A stretch of 64,000 nucleotides of DNA from Nerophis ophidion (Eukaryota > Chordata > Actinopteri > Syngnathiformes > Syngnathidae): the NCBI RefSeq assembly GCF_033978795.1, contig NC_084613.1, positions 79,900,723-79,964,722 on the forward strand, read 5' to 3'. Each line of letters starts with the position of its first letter. Position 1 is the stretch's first letter. Positions 44,781 to 55,468 of this stretch are shown here, one piece after another. The notes under the pieces are model-generated. The model was not told the DNA's origin. It did no database searches and saw only the letters and a list, made by a program, of their open reading frames with translations. The translations under genes and the position numbers were made by a program.

Positions 44781-45403
44781 GCTTGCTGTCTGTGCCGTCT
44801 TTCTTCCCCCGTACAAACCGAAACAGTTCAAGGTCTAAATAAATTATGTAGAAGGTCCAACAGGCCGCATGTGGCCCAGTTCTGGTGTAGATGACGGTAA
44901 AAAGTAGATGTGTGCGTGTAAATGTCCGCCACTGATGATCCACCCACCCCGCCATGCACCCCCACCGCCCGGCAGGAATGTCATAGTCACGCTTTCCCTC
45001 ACAGTCCATCTGCCTTTCGCTGTCCGCCCGCCTCAGCGTCAGTCTGTTATTCCGCCTTCTTCTACCTCCACCGCCATCACAGGACGCCGCTTTGAAAAAA
45101 ACCCCAAAACGCCTCAGTGGGCTTCACCGTGGCGAGAGGTGGGGGTCGGAGAGATCGGGAAGAAATCCCAAGGGTTGTTTCGTGCGACTAACGGGAGACT
45201 TGTGACCGTGACTTCTGCGCAGTCACTGAGCAGCCAGCTGGAGCGCCAGGAGGCGTTTCGGTAGACTGCAACGCCACCGAAACACACGCCGAGGAGAACT
45301 TTGCCGCCGCCGCCGCCGCCACTTTTTGCCTCATCCGTCCCGAGAGAAGGCCTTGACCCCGCCACCGCAATCGTTAGCCGCTATACAGTCAGCAAGAATC
45401 CAT
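44781..45403. promoter_or_regulatory. CpG-rich block; candidate host promoter or first exon
   Basis: From about 44990 the sequence turns GC- and CpG-rich, with CCGCCGCCGCCGCCGCCAC at 45304-45322 and many CG dinucleotides. This differs sharply from the AT-rich transposons around it. No TATA box is evident and no long conserved open frame is found, so it would suit a CpG-island promoter or 5' UTR. The right edge is the LTR at 45409. Alternative: a GC-rich unknown repeat present once in the window. Confidence 0.4.
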
Positions 45404-45626
45404 GTCCGTGTCAGGCTTTGATAAAAGGACTTGGACTCAGATGCAGATTCGGGACTTTAGACAGGCTTTTATTTTGACAATTTCCTTTTAGCTCCCGAGT
45501 CGAGAAAAAACGTCTATAATCACAAAAAATAGACTACTCGGCGAAAAGGTTCCAGAAAAAGAAGGAACAACCGAAAATCACTCCGAACGGAGGAAAACAC
45601 AAAAGGAAAGACGAACTATAAACAGT

Positions 45627-46321
45627 AAATCTGCGTTCAAAGGACTCCGGCTTATTAGTGATTCCCAAAGCCCAAAAAAAGTCTGCGGGCTATAGAGCGT
45701 TTTCCGTTCAGGCTCCAGTACTCTGGAATGCCCTCCCGGTAACAGTTCGAGATGCCACCTCAGTAGAAGCATTTAAGTCTCACCTTAAAACTCATTTGTA
45801 TACTCTAGCCTTTAAATAGACTCCCTTTTTAGACCAGTTGATCTGCCGTTTCTTTTCTTTTTCTTCTATGTCCCACTCTCCCTTGTGGAGGGGGTCCGGT
45901 TCGATCCGGTGGCCATGTACTGCTCGCCCGTGTATCGGCTGGGGACATCTCTGCGATGCTGATCCGCCTCCGCCTGGGATGGTTTCCTGCTGGCTCCGCT
46001 GTGAACGGGACTCTCGCTGCTGTGTTGGATCCGCTTTGGACTGGACTCTCGCGACTGTGTTGGATCCATTGTGGATTGAACTTTCACAGTATCATGTTAG
46101 ACCCGCTCGACATCCATTGCTTTCCTCCTCTCCAAGGTTCTCATAGTCATCATTGTCACCGACGTCCCACTGGGTCATTATTGTCACCGATGTCCCACTG
46201 GGTGTGAGTTTTCCTTGCCCTTATGTGGGCCTACCGAGGATGTCGTAGTGGTTTGTGCAGCCCTTTGAGACACTAGTGATTTAGGGCTATATAAGTAAAC
46301 ATTGATTGATTGATTGATTGA
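45627..46321 (+). mobile_element. L2-type LINE 3' end
   Basis: It starts in the coding part at AATCTGCGTTCAAAGGACTC, continues through the last about 55 codons (ALPVTVRDATSVEAFKSHLK type) to the TAG at 45815, the 3' UTR and the (GATT)n tail at 46303-46321. It closely matches 56840-57500. Confidence 0.92.
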
Positions 46322-46397
46322 TTTAACAAAAAGCGCTCCGACAGGAGGACCAAAACAACATCAATGAAAAATTCTACACTAGCTGATCTAATAAAGT

Positions 46398-46764
46398 CCA
46401 TCCATCCATTTTCTACCGCTTATTCCCTTTTGGGGTGGCGGGGGGCGCTGGCGCCTATCTCAGCTACAATCGGGCGGAAGGCAGGGTACACCCTGGACAA
46501 GTCGCCACCTCATCGCAGGGCCAACACAGATAGACAGACAACATTCACACACTAGGGCCAATTTAGTGTTGCCAATCAACCTATCTCCAGGTGCATGTCT
46601 TTGGAAGTGGGAGGAAGCCGGAGTACCCGGAGGGAACCCACGCATTCACGGGGAGAACATGCAAACTCCACACAGAAAGATCCCGAGCCTGGATTTGAAC
46701 CCAGGACTGCAGGAACTTCGTATTGTGAGGCAGACGCACTAACCCCTCTGCCACCGTGAAGCCC
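46398..46764 (-). mobile_element. RTE-like LINE 3' end with 9-bp target duplication
   Basis: The longest copy here (367 bp), from (CCAT)n through GGGCGGAAGGCAGGGTACAC and CATGCAAACTCCACACAGAA to CTCTGCCACCGTGAAGCCC. TAATAAAGT flanks it at 46389-46397 and 46765-46773. It contains no coding sequence. Confidence 0.9.
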
Positions 46765-46854
46765 TAATAAAGTATTTAACAAAAATAGTCACTCAAAAAA
46801 GTTGAGGAATGAATGAAAAACTTCACTGAAACTTACCACTGCGGCTGAATAACT

Positions 46855-46901
46855 ATCCATCCATCCATCCATTTTCTACCGCTTATTCCCTTTCGGGGTC
46901 T
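46855..46901 (-). mobile_element. RTE-like LINE 3' tail, about 47 bp
   Basis: (CCAT)4 then TTTTCTACCGCTTATTCCCT and TTCGGGGTC, after which LTR sequence resumes. AACTA is found on both sides (AATAACTATCC and GGTCTAACTAAAT), probably the target duplication. Confidence 0.8.
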
Positions 46902-47333
46902 AACTAAATAATCAAAATCACTCTGCTGAGGAGGAAAAAAGGAAAACTCAAAATATTCATAAAGGGGTTCAGGATCAAGGGACAAGACAAGACAAGGCAA
47001 GGCATGAACGCTAGAGAGCACGAATAAACGAGACAATCTGGCACAGAACAAAGGAAGGAGTGAGCTTATAAACACATGAAGGTAATAGGGAACAGCTGGA
47101 AACAATCAGAGAACAGGGATGACGTCGGGCGGATGACACAAAAGGAAGGGCAAGAGACCTGAAACGAGAGGAGAGTTACTTTTCAAATTAAAACCATAAC
47201 CCAAAACAAGACACCCCTCACAGTCTGCACAACTCTATGATTGAATAATGACCAACATTACAATACACTAGGCCTAAGTATTCATCAAAAACAAGGCAGT
47301 GCCATGTTCTGTGGTCTGGATTCTGTCTATCAA

Positions 47334-48312
47334 TCAATAAATGAATGTTTATTTATACAGCCCTAAATCACAAGTGTCTCAAAGGGCTGCACAAGCCACA
47401 ACGACATATGCGGTACAGAGCCCACATAAGGGCAAGGAAAAACTCACCCCAGTGGGACGTCAGTGACAATGACTATGAGAAACCTTGGAGAGGACCGCAT
47501 ATGTGGGCAACCGCCACCCCTTCTAGGGGAGACCGAAAGCAATTGATGTCCAGCGGGTCTAACATGATATTGTGAAAGTCCAGTCCATAGTGGATCCAAC
47601 ATAACAGTGAGAGTCCAGTCCATGGTGGATCCAAAATAGTAGTGAAGTGAAGTGAAGTGAATTATATTTATATAGCGCTTTTCTCTAGTGACTCAAAGCG
47701 CTTTACATAGTGAAACCCAATATCTAAGTTACATTCAAACCAGTGTGGGTGGCACTGGGAGCAGGTGGGTAAAGTGTCTTGCCCAAGGACACAACGGCAG
47801 TGACTAGGATGGCGGAAGTGGGAATTGAACCTGCAACCCCCAAGTTACTGGCATGGTTGCTCTACCAACCGAGCTAAACCGCCCCAATGACTATGAGAAA
47901 CCTTGGAGAGGACCGCATATGTGGGCAACCGCCCCCCCCTTTAGGGGAGACCGAAAGCAATGGATGTCGAGCGGGTCTAACATGATATGGTGAAAGTCCA
48001 GTCCATAGTGGATCCAACATAACAGTGAGAGTCCAGTCCATAGTGGATCCAATATAGTGGGGCCAGTGAGAGACCATCCGAAGCAGAGACGGATCAGCAG
48101 CCCAGAGATGTCCCCAACCGATGCACAGGCAAGCGGTCCATCCCGGGTCCCGACTCTGGACAGCCAGCACTTCATCCATGGCCACCGGACCTGTGCCCCC
48201 CCCCCCCCCCCCCCACAAGGGAGAGGGGGGCAGAGGAGAAAAAGAAAAGAAACGGCAGATCAACTGGCCTAAAAAGGGGGTCTCTATTCAAAGGCTAGAG
48301 TATACACTAGCC
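47334..48312 (-). mobile_element. L2-type LINE 3' end with V-SINE and internal duplication
   Basis: The tail in reverse (CAATCAATAAATGAATG) starts it and the coding end (AAAGGCTAGAGTATACA) closes it. A segment of about 165 bp occurs on both sides of a V-SINE: AATGACTATGAGAAACCTTG at 47474 and again at 47886. C runs lie at 47932-47938 and 48197-48213. Confidence 0.88.
47641..47885 (-). mobile_element. V-SINE between duplicated L2 segments
   Basis: Reverse orientation from the (GTGAA)n tail at 47641 through TTATATAGCGCTTTTCTCTA to CCGAGCTAAACCGCCCC. The core and B box are intact. The flanking direct repeats are far longer than a normal SINE target duplication. Confidence 0.9.
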
Positions 48313-48800
48313 TTTAGTTTAGTTCTGTTCCGTTTGTTTTTGACTCCATTAGTTCCTGTTTTTGCGCACCCTGGTTTGTTTTAGTTTCCATGACAAGTCA
48401 TTAGTTTCACCTGCCTCATTTGCTTGAACTCACGCACCTGTTGTTAATCATGTCACTATTATTTAAGCCTGTAGTTGCCAGGTAGTCGACCTGGCGACAT
48501 TACTCTAAATGACAATATTCATCTCTTGCTCTGCCCATGTTGGATCACTCGGTTTTTTCTTGTTCGGTCTATGCCATAGTTTTCGTCACCGTAAGTGTTT
48601 TGGTTTATGTCCGTAGTTCAGTTTATGTGTTGACGTTTTTTTTTTGTTTCCTGCGTGAAGTTTTGTTCCTCCGCTGTGAGCGCCTTTTGTTTGTAGCTTT
48701 TGAATTAAAATTAAAACCACGTATTTACCTTCAAACCACATCCGGGTCCAGTTCCTTCGCATTCTGGGAAAACGATCATAGTCCACGTTCTTGCAGGCAG
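48313..48800 (+). mobile_element. LTR-like fragment (family 7)
   Basis: CACCTGTTGTTAATCATGTC, ATTATTTAAGCCTGTAG (a TATA-like region) and GAATTAAAATTAAAACCACG followed by CGCATTCTGGG are arranged like U3, R and U5 of a Gypsy-type LTR. The TG start and CA end are not clear, so limits are approximate. Confidence 0.45.
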
Positions 48801-48809
48801 AGGTTTTAT

Positions 48810-48980
48810 TTAACAAGCATAAGAAATGTAGAAGAAATACTTGAATTTCAGTGAATTCTAGCTCTAAATATACTCCTTCCTCCTTAGTCACAAGACCCCC
48901 CAACCACCCCTCACCCCCGACCTCACCTACCTCACCCCCCCAACCCCCAAATCTCCCGAATTTGGAGGTCTCAGTATGCA
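48810..48980. repeat. Terminal part of the CCAACC-headed DNA repeat
   Basis: A C-rich segment with CCCCCCAACCCCCAAATCTC and TTTGGAGGTCTCAGTATG, homologous to 30740-30820 and the reverse of the 10803 end. Confidence 0.6.
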
Positions 48981-49167
48981 CATAGTACACGCTAGTGTTG
49001 TCCCGATACCAACATTTGATAATAAGCAAAGTAAGCAAATGAACGGGAGAATGGCGCAGTTGGGAGAATGGCCAACCCAGCAACCCGAGAGTCCCTGGTT
49101 CAATCCTCATCCTTCTACCAACCTCGTCATGTCCATTGTGTCCTTGAGCAAGACACTTCATCCTTTC

Positions 49168-49677
49168 TGTCAGGTTCAAACACTGATGACATCTATTAAT
49201 CAGACAAGAAGCAAGGAACCATGCAGAGACAGTTCGATTTAGCTCATGAGGAGAATGCATGGAGCTGCACACTTAGTCACGGTCTTGTCCTACGCTCAAA
49301 GGTTCAGCTCCCGCGTCCCTCTATTTATTCTGGAGTTCCACAGTCAACATCACTAAGGCTGCCTCTAAAAGGATTGGTCATATATATCATGCAAAGCAGG
49401 TCCAGTACGCACAATACGTGACGGAAAGTGCTGGGGCCTTGTGATTGCCTTGTTTCTGCTTCGTCTGCGTGCTGTCGTCTTATCTTCGTTGAGGTCCTTG
49501 ACGTCCTTGGCTGTAAGCGGGCCAAGACAAAGCTAACACCCTTCAGACAAGAAGTTTTGTCCTTGCACAGATAGAAAAAATGCAGCTTGAGCCCAAGAGC
49601 TACTAACTAGAGCATCAGACTTTAAGCATACTAAATTTGTATGATAATATATATATATATACATGATTATTCTAACA
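49168..49677 (-). mobile_element. Solo LTR (family 2), nested in SINE
   Basis: Plus-strand ends are TGTCAGGTTCAAACACTG and CATGATTATTCTAACA. The flanks CTTTC and CTTGC match at four of five bases, the SINE consensus favouring CTTGC. It is the intact counterpart of 24191-26242. The poly(A) signal mirrors CTCTATTTATTC. Confidence 0.88.
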
Positions 49678-49761
49678 CTTGCTCCTGATGGGTCGTGGTT
49701 AGGGCCTTGCATGGCAGCTCCCGCCATCAGTGTGCGAATGTGTGCGTGAATGGGTGAATGT

Positions 49762-50268
49762 TGTCGTGGAAATTTCTTAAAGACGATCATTTAGTGACAA
49801 ATAGCTTGACAATGATTTATTGAAGTAACAAACAATAACAAGCTTTGCAAAGCGAGACCAAACCAGAACGACACATCCGTTCGTTCCAGCTTGTTCTAAC
49901 TCCTTTAGAATTTGACATGACAATTAGACATTCTCAGAAATCCCGCCCTCCATGCTCATTTACATACAGTACACCAGTGCAATGAATACCCAAAGTCCTG
50001 TGAAGGGAAGAGGGTGTCGTTTGCCCGGAGGAGGGGGGTCACTCAGGAAAAGGGAACAATTTAGCTCTGTTGGGGGTCAAGAATAAATGACACATATGCC
50101 CAGGTCAACTAAAGTCCACATGTTACATCAAAGACATAGGAGACAGAGCTTGATCAGATAATAGATCTCTTGCTAAGTGTCACATTCCTGAGCCCAATAA
50201 ACAACTTTTGGTACCCAGTTCAAAGAACATCATCTATTTAAACAAGTATAAGTAATTTTGCTATCACA
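49762..50268 (-). mobile_element. Solo LTR (family 3), nested in SINE
   Basis: It begins TGTCGTGGAAATTTC and ends TTTTGCTATCACA, with ATGT at 49758-49761 and 50269-50272. In LTR orientation it has TTCAATAAATCATTGTC near its 3' end, a poly(A) signal. Length is 507 bp with no coding interior. Confidence 0.85.
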
Positions 50269-50328
50269 ATGTGGAAATTGCGTCAAAGCACTTTGAGTAC
50301 CTTGAAGGTAGAAAAGAGCGATACATGT

Positions 50329-50735
50329 TGTGAACGACTTTCCCTGCCGCTCGGGTTCCATGGACCACTCAGGAAGGACATCTCGCTTGAGCAGGTTGAA
50401 CTCTTGTTTATTTTTTAAATAAGAGAAGCCTTTTTCGCCGTCGTTGCTCCCACTGCTCTTCAGCCGCCCCCGTCGTCGTCTCCGTCTCTTCATCTGCTGC
50501 TGCAGGATCTCCAACTCCTTCTTTCCCGATCTCTCCTCCTTCTCCCCTTTTATGCAGCGTAAGGAGAAATGTTAATTGTTTCCCGGTGTGCGAGCCACGC
50601 ACCTGATCTCGCTCGTAGCGTCGCTCCCGTCCGTTCAGCCGCATTCTCCGCCTCCTTGCCGCCATCTTGGGCAGGGCTCCAGCGTGCCCTACCCCACTGC
50701 TCGTTCGCCGGCTGCGCCTCTCCACACAAGTATAA
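50329..50735 (-). mobile_element. Solo LTR (family 4), nested in SINE
   Basis: Plus-strand ends are TGTGAACGACTTTCCC and CTGCGCCTCTCCACA. In LTR orientation it has CGCTGCATAAAAGGGGAGAA (TATA-like) and AAAAAATAAACAAGAGTTC (poly(A) signal). The flanks CATG(T) and CAAG(T) agree loosely. It is related to 27650-28300 and to the fragments at 63046 and 63791. Confidence 0.8.
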
Positions 50736-50755
50736 CCCATTTAACATTTTACCTC

Positions 50756-51404
50756 TAATGGGGCCAGTTAGTGGTCTGGTCATCAATGAGAAAACAGGTA
50801 GGGAATCAAGTCTGGCTCTTTAATTGCTAATCTATGGATGTCCTCTGAATTCCATTACAAATCACAACAATAATTACATGAATCATTGCAAAAATAAGAG
50901 AGAAAAGCGTCTCTGAGCTGTCAGAGGTCCTCGTTAAAATCGTTTTCTTCTCGGGGCCCGTCGGCAATTTTTCACAACAATTAAAGCCGCTCACCGCAGC
51001 ATCCATCATTGAGGGCCCGATATTTAATACATATCGGCCCCGTCCTCGCAATGACGACCGGCTGATCAATGCGGGCAAACCCCGAAAGCCCTACCGAGTG
51101 GAACCGGCACGTCCTGCCGCAGCCCTGGCAGGGGGGAGCGCTTCCCCCTTTAATCAGCCTGACGAGTGGGAGGGAAAGCGGGCGGCATAAATCAAGATGC
51201 CGCCGGTCGCTCGATTCTGGCGTACACCGAGGATGTCGGGCGGCGAGTGTCAAGTCGCTGTTTTGATTGAGAGCCCCGTGAAGGAAACTGGGACGAAGGA
51301 CTGTTATTATACTAATGTAACCATGACAACCCAGTCAGGATAGCCGGCCTGGCCTTGCTTTGCATGTAAACAAACCATTAGGTTGTAATTAAACTGAAAA
51401 GGCG
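50756..51404. promoter_or_regulatory. Repeat-free block rich in factor-site-like motifs
   Basis: About 650 bp without repeat matches between a SINE and a Tc1. It contains CTTTGCATGTAAACAAACCA (octamer-like next to a forkhead-like TGTAAACA) at 51358, GTTGTAATTAAACTG (homeodomain-like) at 51382, and CCGGCTGATCAATG at 51058. Base composition alternates AT- and GC-rich, as in many vertebrate developmental enhancers. Open frames (50981-51253 minus) show no domain. Enhancer status is inference. Confidence 0.35.
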
Positions 51405-51406
51405 TA

Positions 51407-52493
51407 CAAACCCCGTTTCCATATGAGTTGGGAAATTGTGTTAGATGTAAATATAAACGGAATACAATGATTTGCAAATCATTGTCAACCCATATTCAGT
51501 TGAATATGCTACAAAGACAACATATTGGATGTTCAAACTCATAAGTGATGCACCCCCATACCGTCACAGATGCTGGCTTTTGAACTTTGCGTCAATAACA
51601 ATCTGGATGGTTCGCTTCCCCTTTGGTCCGGATGACACGATGTCAAATATTTCCAAAAACAATTAGGAATGTGGACTCGTCCGACCACACATTTTCCTTC
51701 AGTCCATCTTAGATGATCTCGGGCCCAGAGAAGCCGGCGGCGTTTCTGGATGTTGTTGATAAAAGGCTTTCACTTTGCATAGTAGAGCTTTAACTTGCAC
51801 TTGCATTTGTAGCGAGAAACTGTATTTAGTGACAGTGGGTTTTTTAAGTGTTCCTGAGCCCATGTGGTGATATCCTTTACAGATTGATGTCGGTTTTTGA
51901 TACAGTGTTGTCTGAGGGATCGAAGGTCACAATCATTCAATGTTGGTTTCCGGCCATGCCGATTACGTGGAGATATTTTTCCAGATTCTCTGAACCTTTT
52001 GATGGTATTATGGAGCGTAGATGTGGAATCCCTAAATTGTCTTGCAATTGCACTTTGAGAAACGTTGTTCTTAAACTGTTTGACTATTTGCTCACGCAGT
52101 TGTGGACAAAGGGGTGTACCTCGCCCCATCCTTTCTTGTGAAAGACTGAGCATTTTTTGGGAAACTGTTTTTAAACCCAATCATGGCACCCACCTGTTCC
52201 CAATTATCCTGAACACCTGTGGGATGTTCCATATAAGTGTTTGATGAGCATTCCTCAACTTTATCAGTATTTATTGCCACTTTTTCCAACTTCTTTGTCA
52301 CGTGTTGCTGGCATCAAATTCTAAAGTTAATGATTATTTGCAAAATCAAAAATGTTTATCAGTTTGAACACCAAATATGTTGTCTTTGTAGCATATTCAA
52401 CTGAATATGGGTTGAAAATGATTTGCAAATCATTGTATTCTGTTTATATTTACATCTAACACCATTTCCCAACTCATATGGAAACGGGATTTG
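51407..52493 (-). mobile_element. Tc1-like family A, internally deleted but with both TIRs
   Basis: CAAACCCCGTTTCCATATGA at the left and TCATATGGAAACGGGATTTG at the right are inverted repeats. TA flanks both (51405-51406 and 52494-52495). It is 1087 bp against about 1.6 kb for a full element. The catalytic core and C-terminus are mostly deleted between about 51550 and 51690, while the N-terminal half is kept. This is a non-autonomous derivative that could be moved in trans. Confidence 0.9.
51770..52153 (-). pseudogene. N-terminal Tc1 transposase remnant in the deletion derivative
   Basis: An ATG-initiated frame of 127 codons (MLSLSQERMGRGTPLCPQL, then QSAIARQFRDSTSTLHNTIK and KRHGRKPTLND-like sequence) ending CKCKLKLYYAK and a stop at 51770. 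The first helix-turn-helix carries QFRDS in place of NLGIS, suggesting loss of function. No catalytic residues follow in frame. Confidence 0.6.
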
Positions 52494-52495
52494 TA

Positions 52496-52630
52496 AGTTA
52501 CATGGGTGGCACTGGGAGCAGGTGGGTAAAGCGTCTTGCTCAAGGTCACAACGGCAGCGACTAGGATGGCGGAGGCGGGGATCGAACTTGAAGCCTCAAG
52601 TGGCTGGCACGGCCACTCTGTCAGCCGTTT
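52496..52630 (-). mobile_element. V-SINE fragment
   Basis: In reverse: GTGGCACTGGGAGCAGGTGG, the core with CTTGCTCAAGGTCACAACGG, and a head ending GGCACGGCCACTCTGTCAGCC. The 3' tail is missing, cut at the Tc1 boundary. The head is mutated. Confidence 0.8.
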
Positions 52631-52677
52631 TGGAAAGTTTAGAGTTGTTTGGCAGTTTGTTGCATTTTTGTTGCATT

Positions 52678-55433
52678 TCACTTGATTGTCAAATATGTCG
52701 ATGGAGAGAGGGTGTGATGTTCATATGTTGTCAATATTCAGTGTTTTATCCTTCATAGTTAATATTGTACCCAGTAGGCTTTCAGACGGGGACAGGACCA
52801 GAAAATGTCCGTCATATTTGCAGGAGTCGATTTACAGCGATTACATGTATCTGCAATATTGGCATACATTTTGGAAAGTTTAGTGTTATTTGGCAGTTTG
52901 CTAAATTTTTATTGCATTTCACTTGATTGTCAAATATGTTGATGGAGAGTGGGTGTGACGTTCATATGTTGTCAATATTCAGTGTTTTATCATTCATAGT
53001 TAATATTGTATCCAGTAGGCTTTCAGACGGGGACAGGACCAGAAAATGTCCGTCATATTTGCAGGAGTCGATTTACAGCGATTACATGTATCTGCAATAT
53101 TGGCATACATTTTGGAAAGTTTAGTGTTATTTGGCAGTTTGCTAAATTTTTATTGCATTTCACTTGATTGTCAAATATGTTGATGGAGAGTGGGTGTGAC
53201 GTTCATATGTTGTCAATATTCAGTGTTTTATCCTTCATAGTTAATATTGTATATTAATCTAGTAGGCTGTCAGACAGGGACAGGACCAGAAAATGTCTGT
53301 CATATTTGCAGGAGTCGATTTACAGTGATTAAATGTATCTGCAATATTGGCATACAACACGAAAAGTTTAGCCCTGTTTAGCTGTTTCTTGCATTTTTGT
53401 TGCATTTCACTTGATTGTCAAATATGTCGATGGAGAGGGGGTGTGGCGTTCATATGTTGTCAATATTCAGTGTTTTATCATTCATAGTTAATATTGCATC
53501 CAGTAGGCTTTCAGACAGGGACAGGACCACAACATGTGTGTCATGTTTGCAGGAGTCCATTAACAGTGTTTACGTGTATCTGCAATATTGGCATACATTT
53601 TGGAAAGATTAGTGTTATTTGGTTGTTTGTTGCATTTCACATGATTGTCAAATATGTCGATCGAGAGGGGGTGACGTTTATATGTTGTCAATATTCAGTG
53701 TTTTATTCGTCATAGTTAATATTGTATCCAGTAGGCTTTCAGACGGGGACAGGACCAGAAAATATCTGTCATATTTGCAGGAGTCGATTTACAGTGATTA
53801 CATGTATCTTCAATATTGGCATACATTTTGGAAAGTTTAGCATTATTTGGATGTTTGTTGCATTTCAATTGATTGTCAAATACGTCGATCGAGAGGGGGT
53901 GTGACGTTCATATGTTGTCAATATTCAGTGTTTTATCATTCATAGTAAATATTGTATCCAGTAAGCTTTCAATCAGGGACAGGACCACAACATGTGTGTC
54001 ATGTTTGCAGGAGTCGATTAACAGCGATTACATATATCTGCAATATTGGCATACATTTTGGAAAGTTTAGCGTTATTTGGATGTTTGTTGCATTTCAATT
54101 GATCGTCAAATATGTCGATCGAGAGGGGGTGACGTTCGTATGTTGTCAATATTCAGTGTTTTATTCGTCATAGTTAAAATTGTACCCAGTGGGCTTTCAG
54201 ACGGGGACAGGACCAGAAGATGTCCGTCATATTTGCAGGAGTCCATTGACAGCGATTATATATATCTGCAATATTGGCATACATTTCGGAAAGTTTAGTG
54301 TTATTTGGATGTTTGTTGCATTTCAATTGATTGTCAAATATGTCGATGGAGAGGGGGTGACGTTTATAAGTTGTCAATATTCAGTGTTTTATCCTTCATA
54401 GTTAATATTGTATATTAATCCAGTAGGCTTTCAGACAGGGACAGGACCAGAACATGTCTGTCATGTTTGCAGGAGTCCATTGACAGCGATTACATGTATC
54501 TGCAATATTGGCATACATTTTGGAATGTTTGGCGTTATTTGCCTGTTTGTTGCATTTTTGTTGCATTTCACTTGATTGTCAAATATGTGGATGGAGAGGG
54601 GGTGTGACGTTCATATGTTGTCAATATTCAGTGTTTTATCATTCATAGTTAATCCAATAGGTTTTCAGACAGGGACTGGTCCAGGACATGTCTGTCATGT
54701 TTGCAGGAGTCGATTTACAGTGATTACGTGTTTCTGCAATATTGGCATACATTTTGGAAAGTATAGTTATTTGGCTGTTTGTTGCATTTTTGTTGCATTT
54801 CACTTGATTGTCAAATATGTTGATGGAGAGAGGTTGTGACGTTCATATGTTGTCAATATTCAGTGTTTTATCTTTCATAGGTAATATTGTATATTAATCC
54901 AGTAGGCTGTCAGACAGGGACAGGACCAGAACATGTGTGTCATGTTTGCAGGAGTTAATTGACAGTGATTACATGTATCTGCAATATTGGCATACAACTT
55001 GGAAAGTTTAGCTCTGTTTGGCTGTTTCTTGCATTTTTGTTGCATTTCACTTGATTGTCAAATATGTTGATGGAGAGGGGGTGTGGCATTCATATGTTGT
55101 CAATATTCAGTGTTTTATCCTTCATAGTTAATATTGTCTCCTACAGTAGGCTTTCAGACGGGGACAGGACCAGAACATGTGTGTCATGTTTGCAAGAGTC
55201 GATTGATAGCGATTATGTCGCGGCCCGCCTCCCGGATCGGGCATAGATCTGAGGTCCTCTCCAAGGTTTCTCATAGTCAGCATTGTCACTGGCGTCCCAC
55301 TGGATGTGAATTCTCCCTGCCCACTGGGTGTGAGTTTTCCTTGCCCTTTTGTGGGTTCTTCCGAGGATGTTGTAGTCGTAATGATTTGTGCAGTCCTTTG
55401 AGACATTTGTGATTTGGGGCTATACAAATAAAC

Positions 55434-55468
<35 letters not shown>

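Larger units (their letters stand above)
45409..47222 (-). mobile_element. Solo LTR (family 6) with three nested LINE insertions
   Basis: On the plus strand it begins TGTCAGGCTTTGATAAAAGG and ends AAGACACCCCTCACA, a proper TG...CA pair. The flanks GTCCG (45404-45408) and GTCTG (47223-47227) match at four of five bases. LTR sequence resumes after each insertion (L2 at 45627-46321, RTE-like at 46398-46764 and 46855-46901). No gag, pol or env is present. Confidence 0.75.
49048..50755 (+). mobile_element. V-SINE-related SINE (second family) split by three solo LTRs
   Basis: The four pieces join into one SINE: 49048-49167 (head with TGGTTCAATCC as B box, core TGTCCTTGAGCAAGACACTT), 49678-49761, 50269-50328 (AAGCACTTTGAGTACCTTGA then GGTAGAAAAGAGC) and 50736-50755 (CAAGTATAACCCATTT). 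Order and orientation are preserved. The tail stem resembles those of the other V-SINEs and L2. Confidence 0.85.

Noticed and set aside
45304..45322. (GCC)6 tract as a coding polyalanine or polyglycine exon
   Set aside because: No frame around it is open for long with a consistent start or splice context. Kept only as part of a CpG-rich block.
48586..49272. 228-codon minus-strand open frame
   Set aside because: It spans an LTR fragment, a DNA repeat end and a SINE, so it crosses three unrelated elements and cannot be one gene.
52686..55246. Repeated plus-strand ORFs starting MSNM.MERGC.VHMLSIF
   Set aside because: They are the antisense of a satellite whose minus strand shows the L1-like RT remnant. 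Unit lengths vary and frames break, so a repeated gene family is unlikely.
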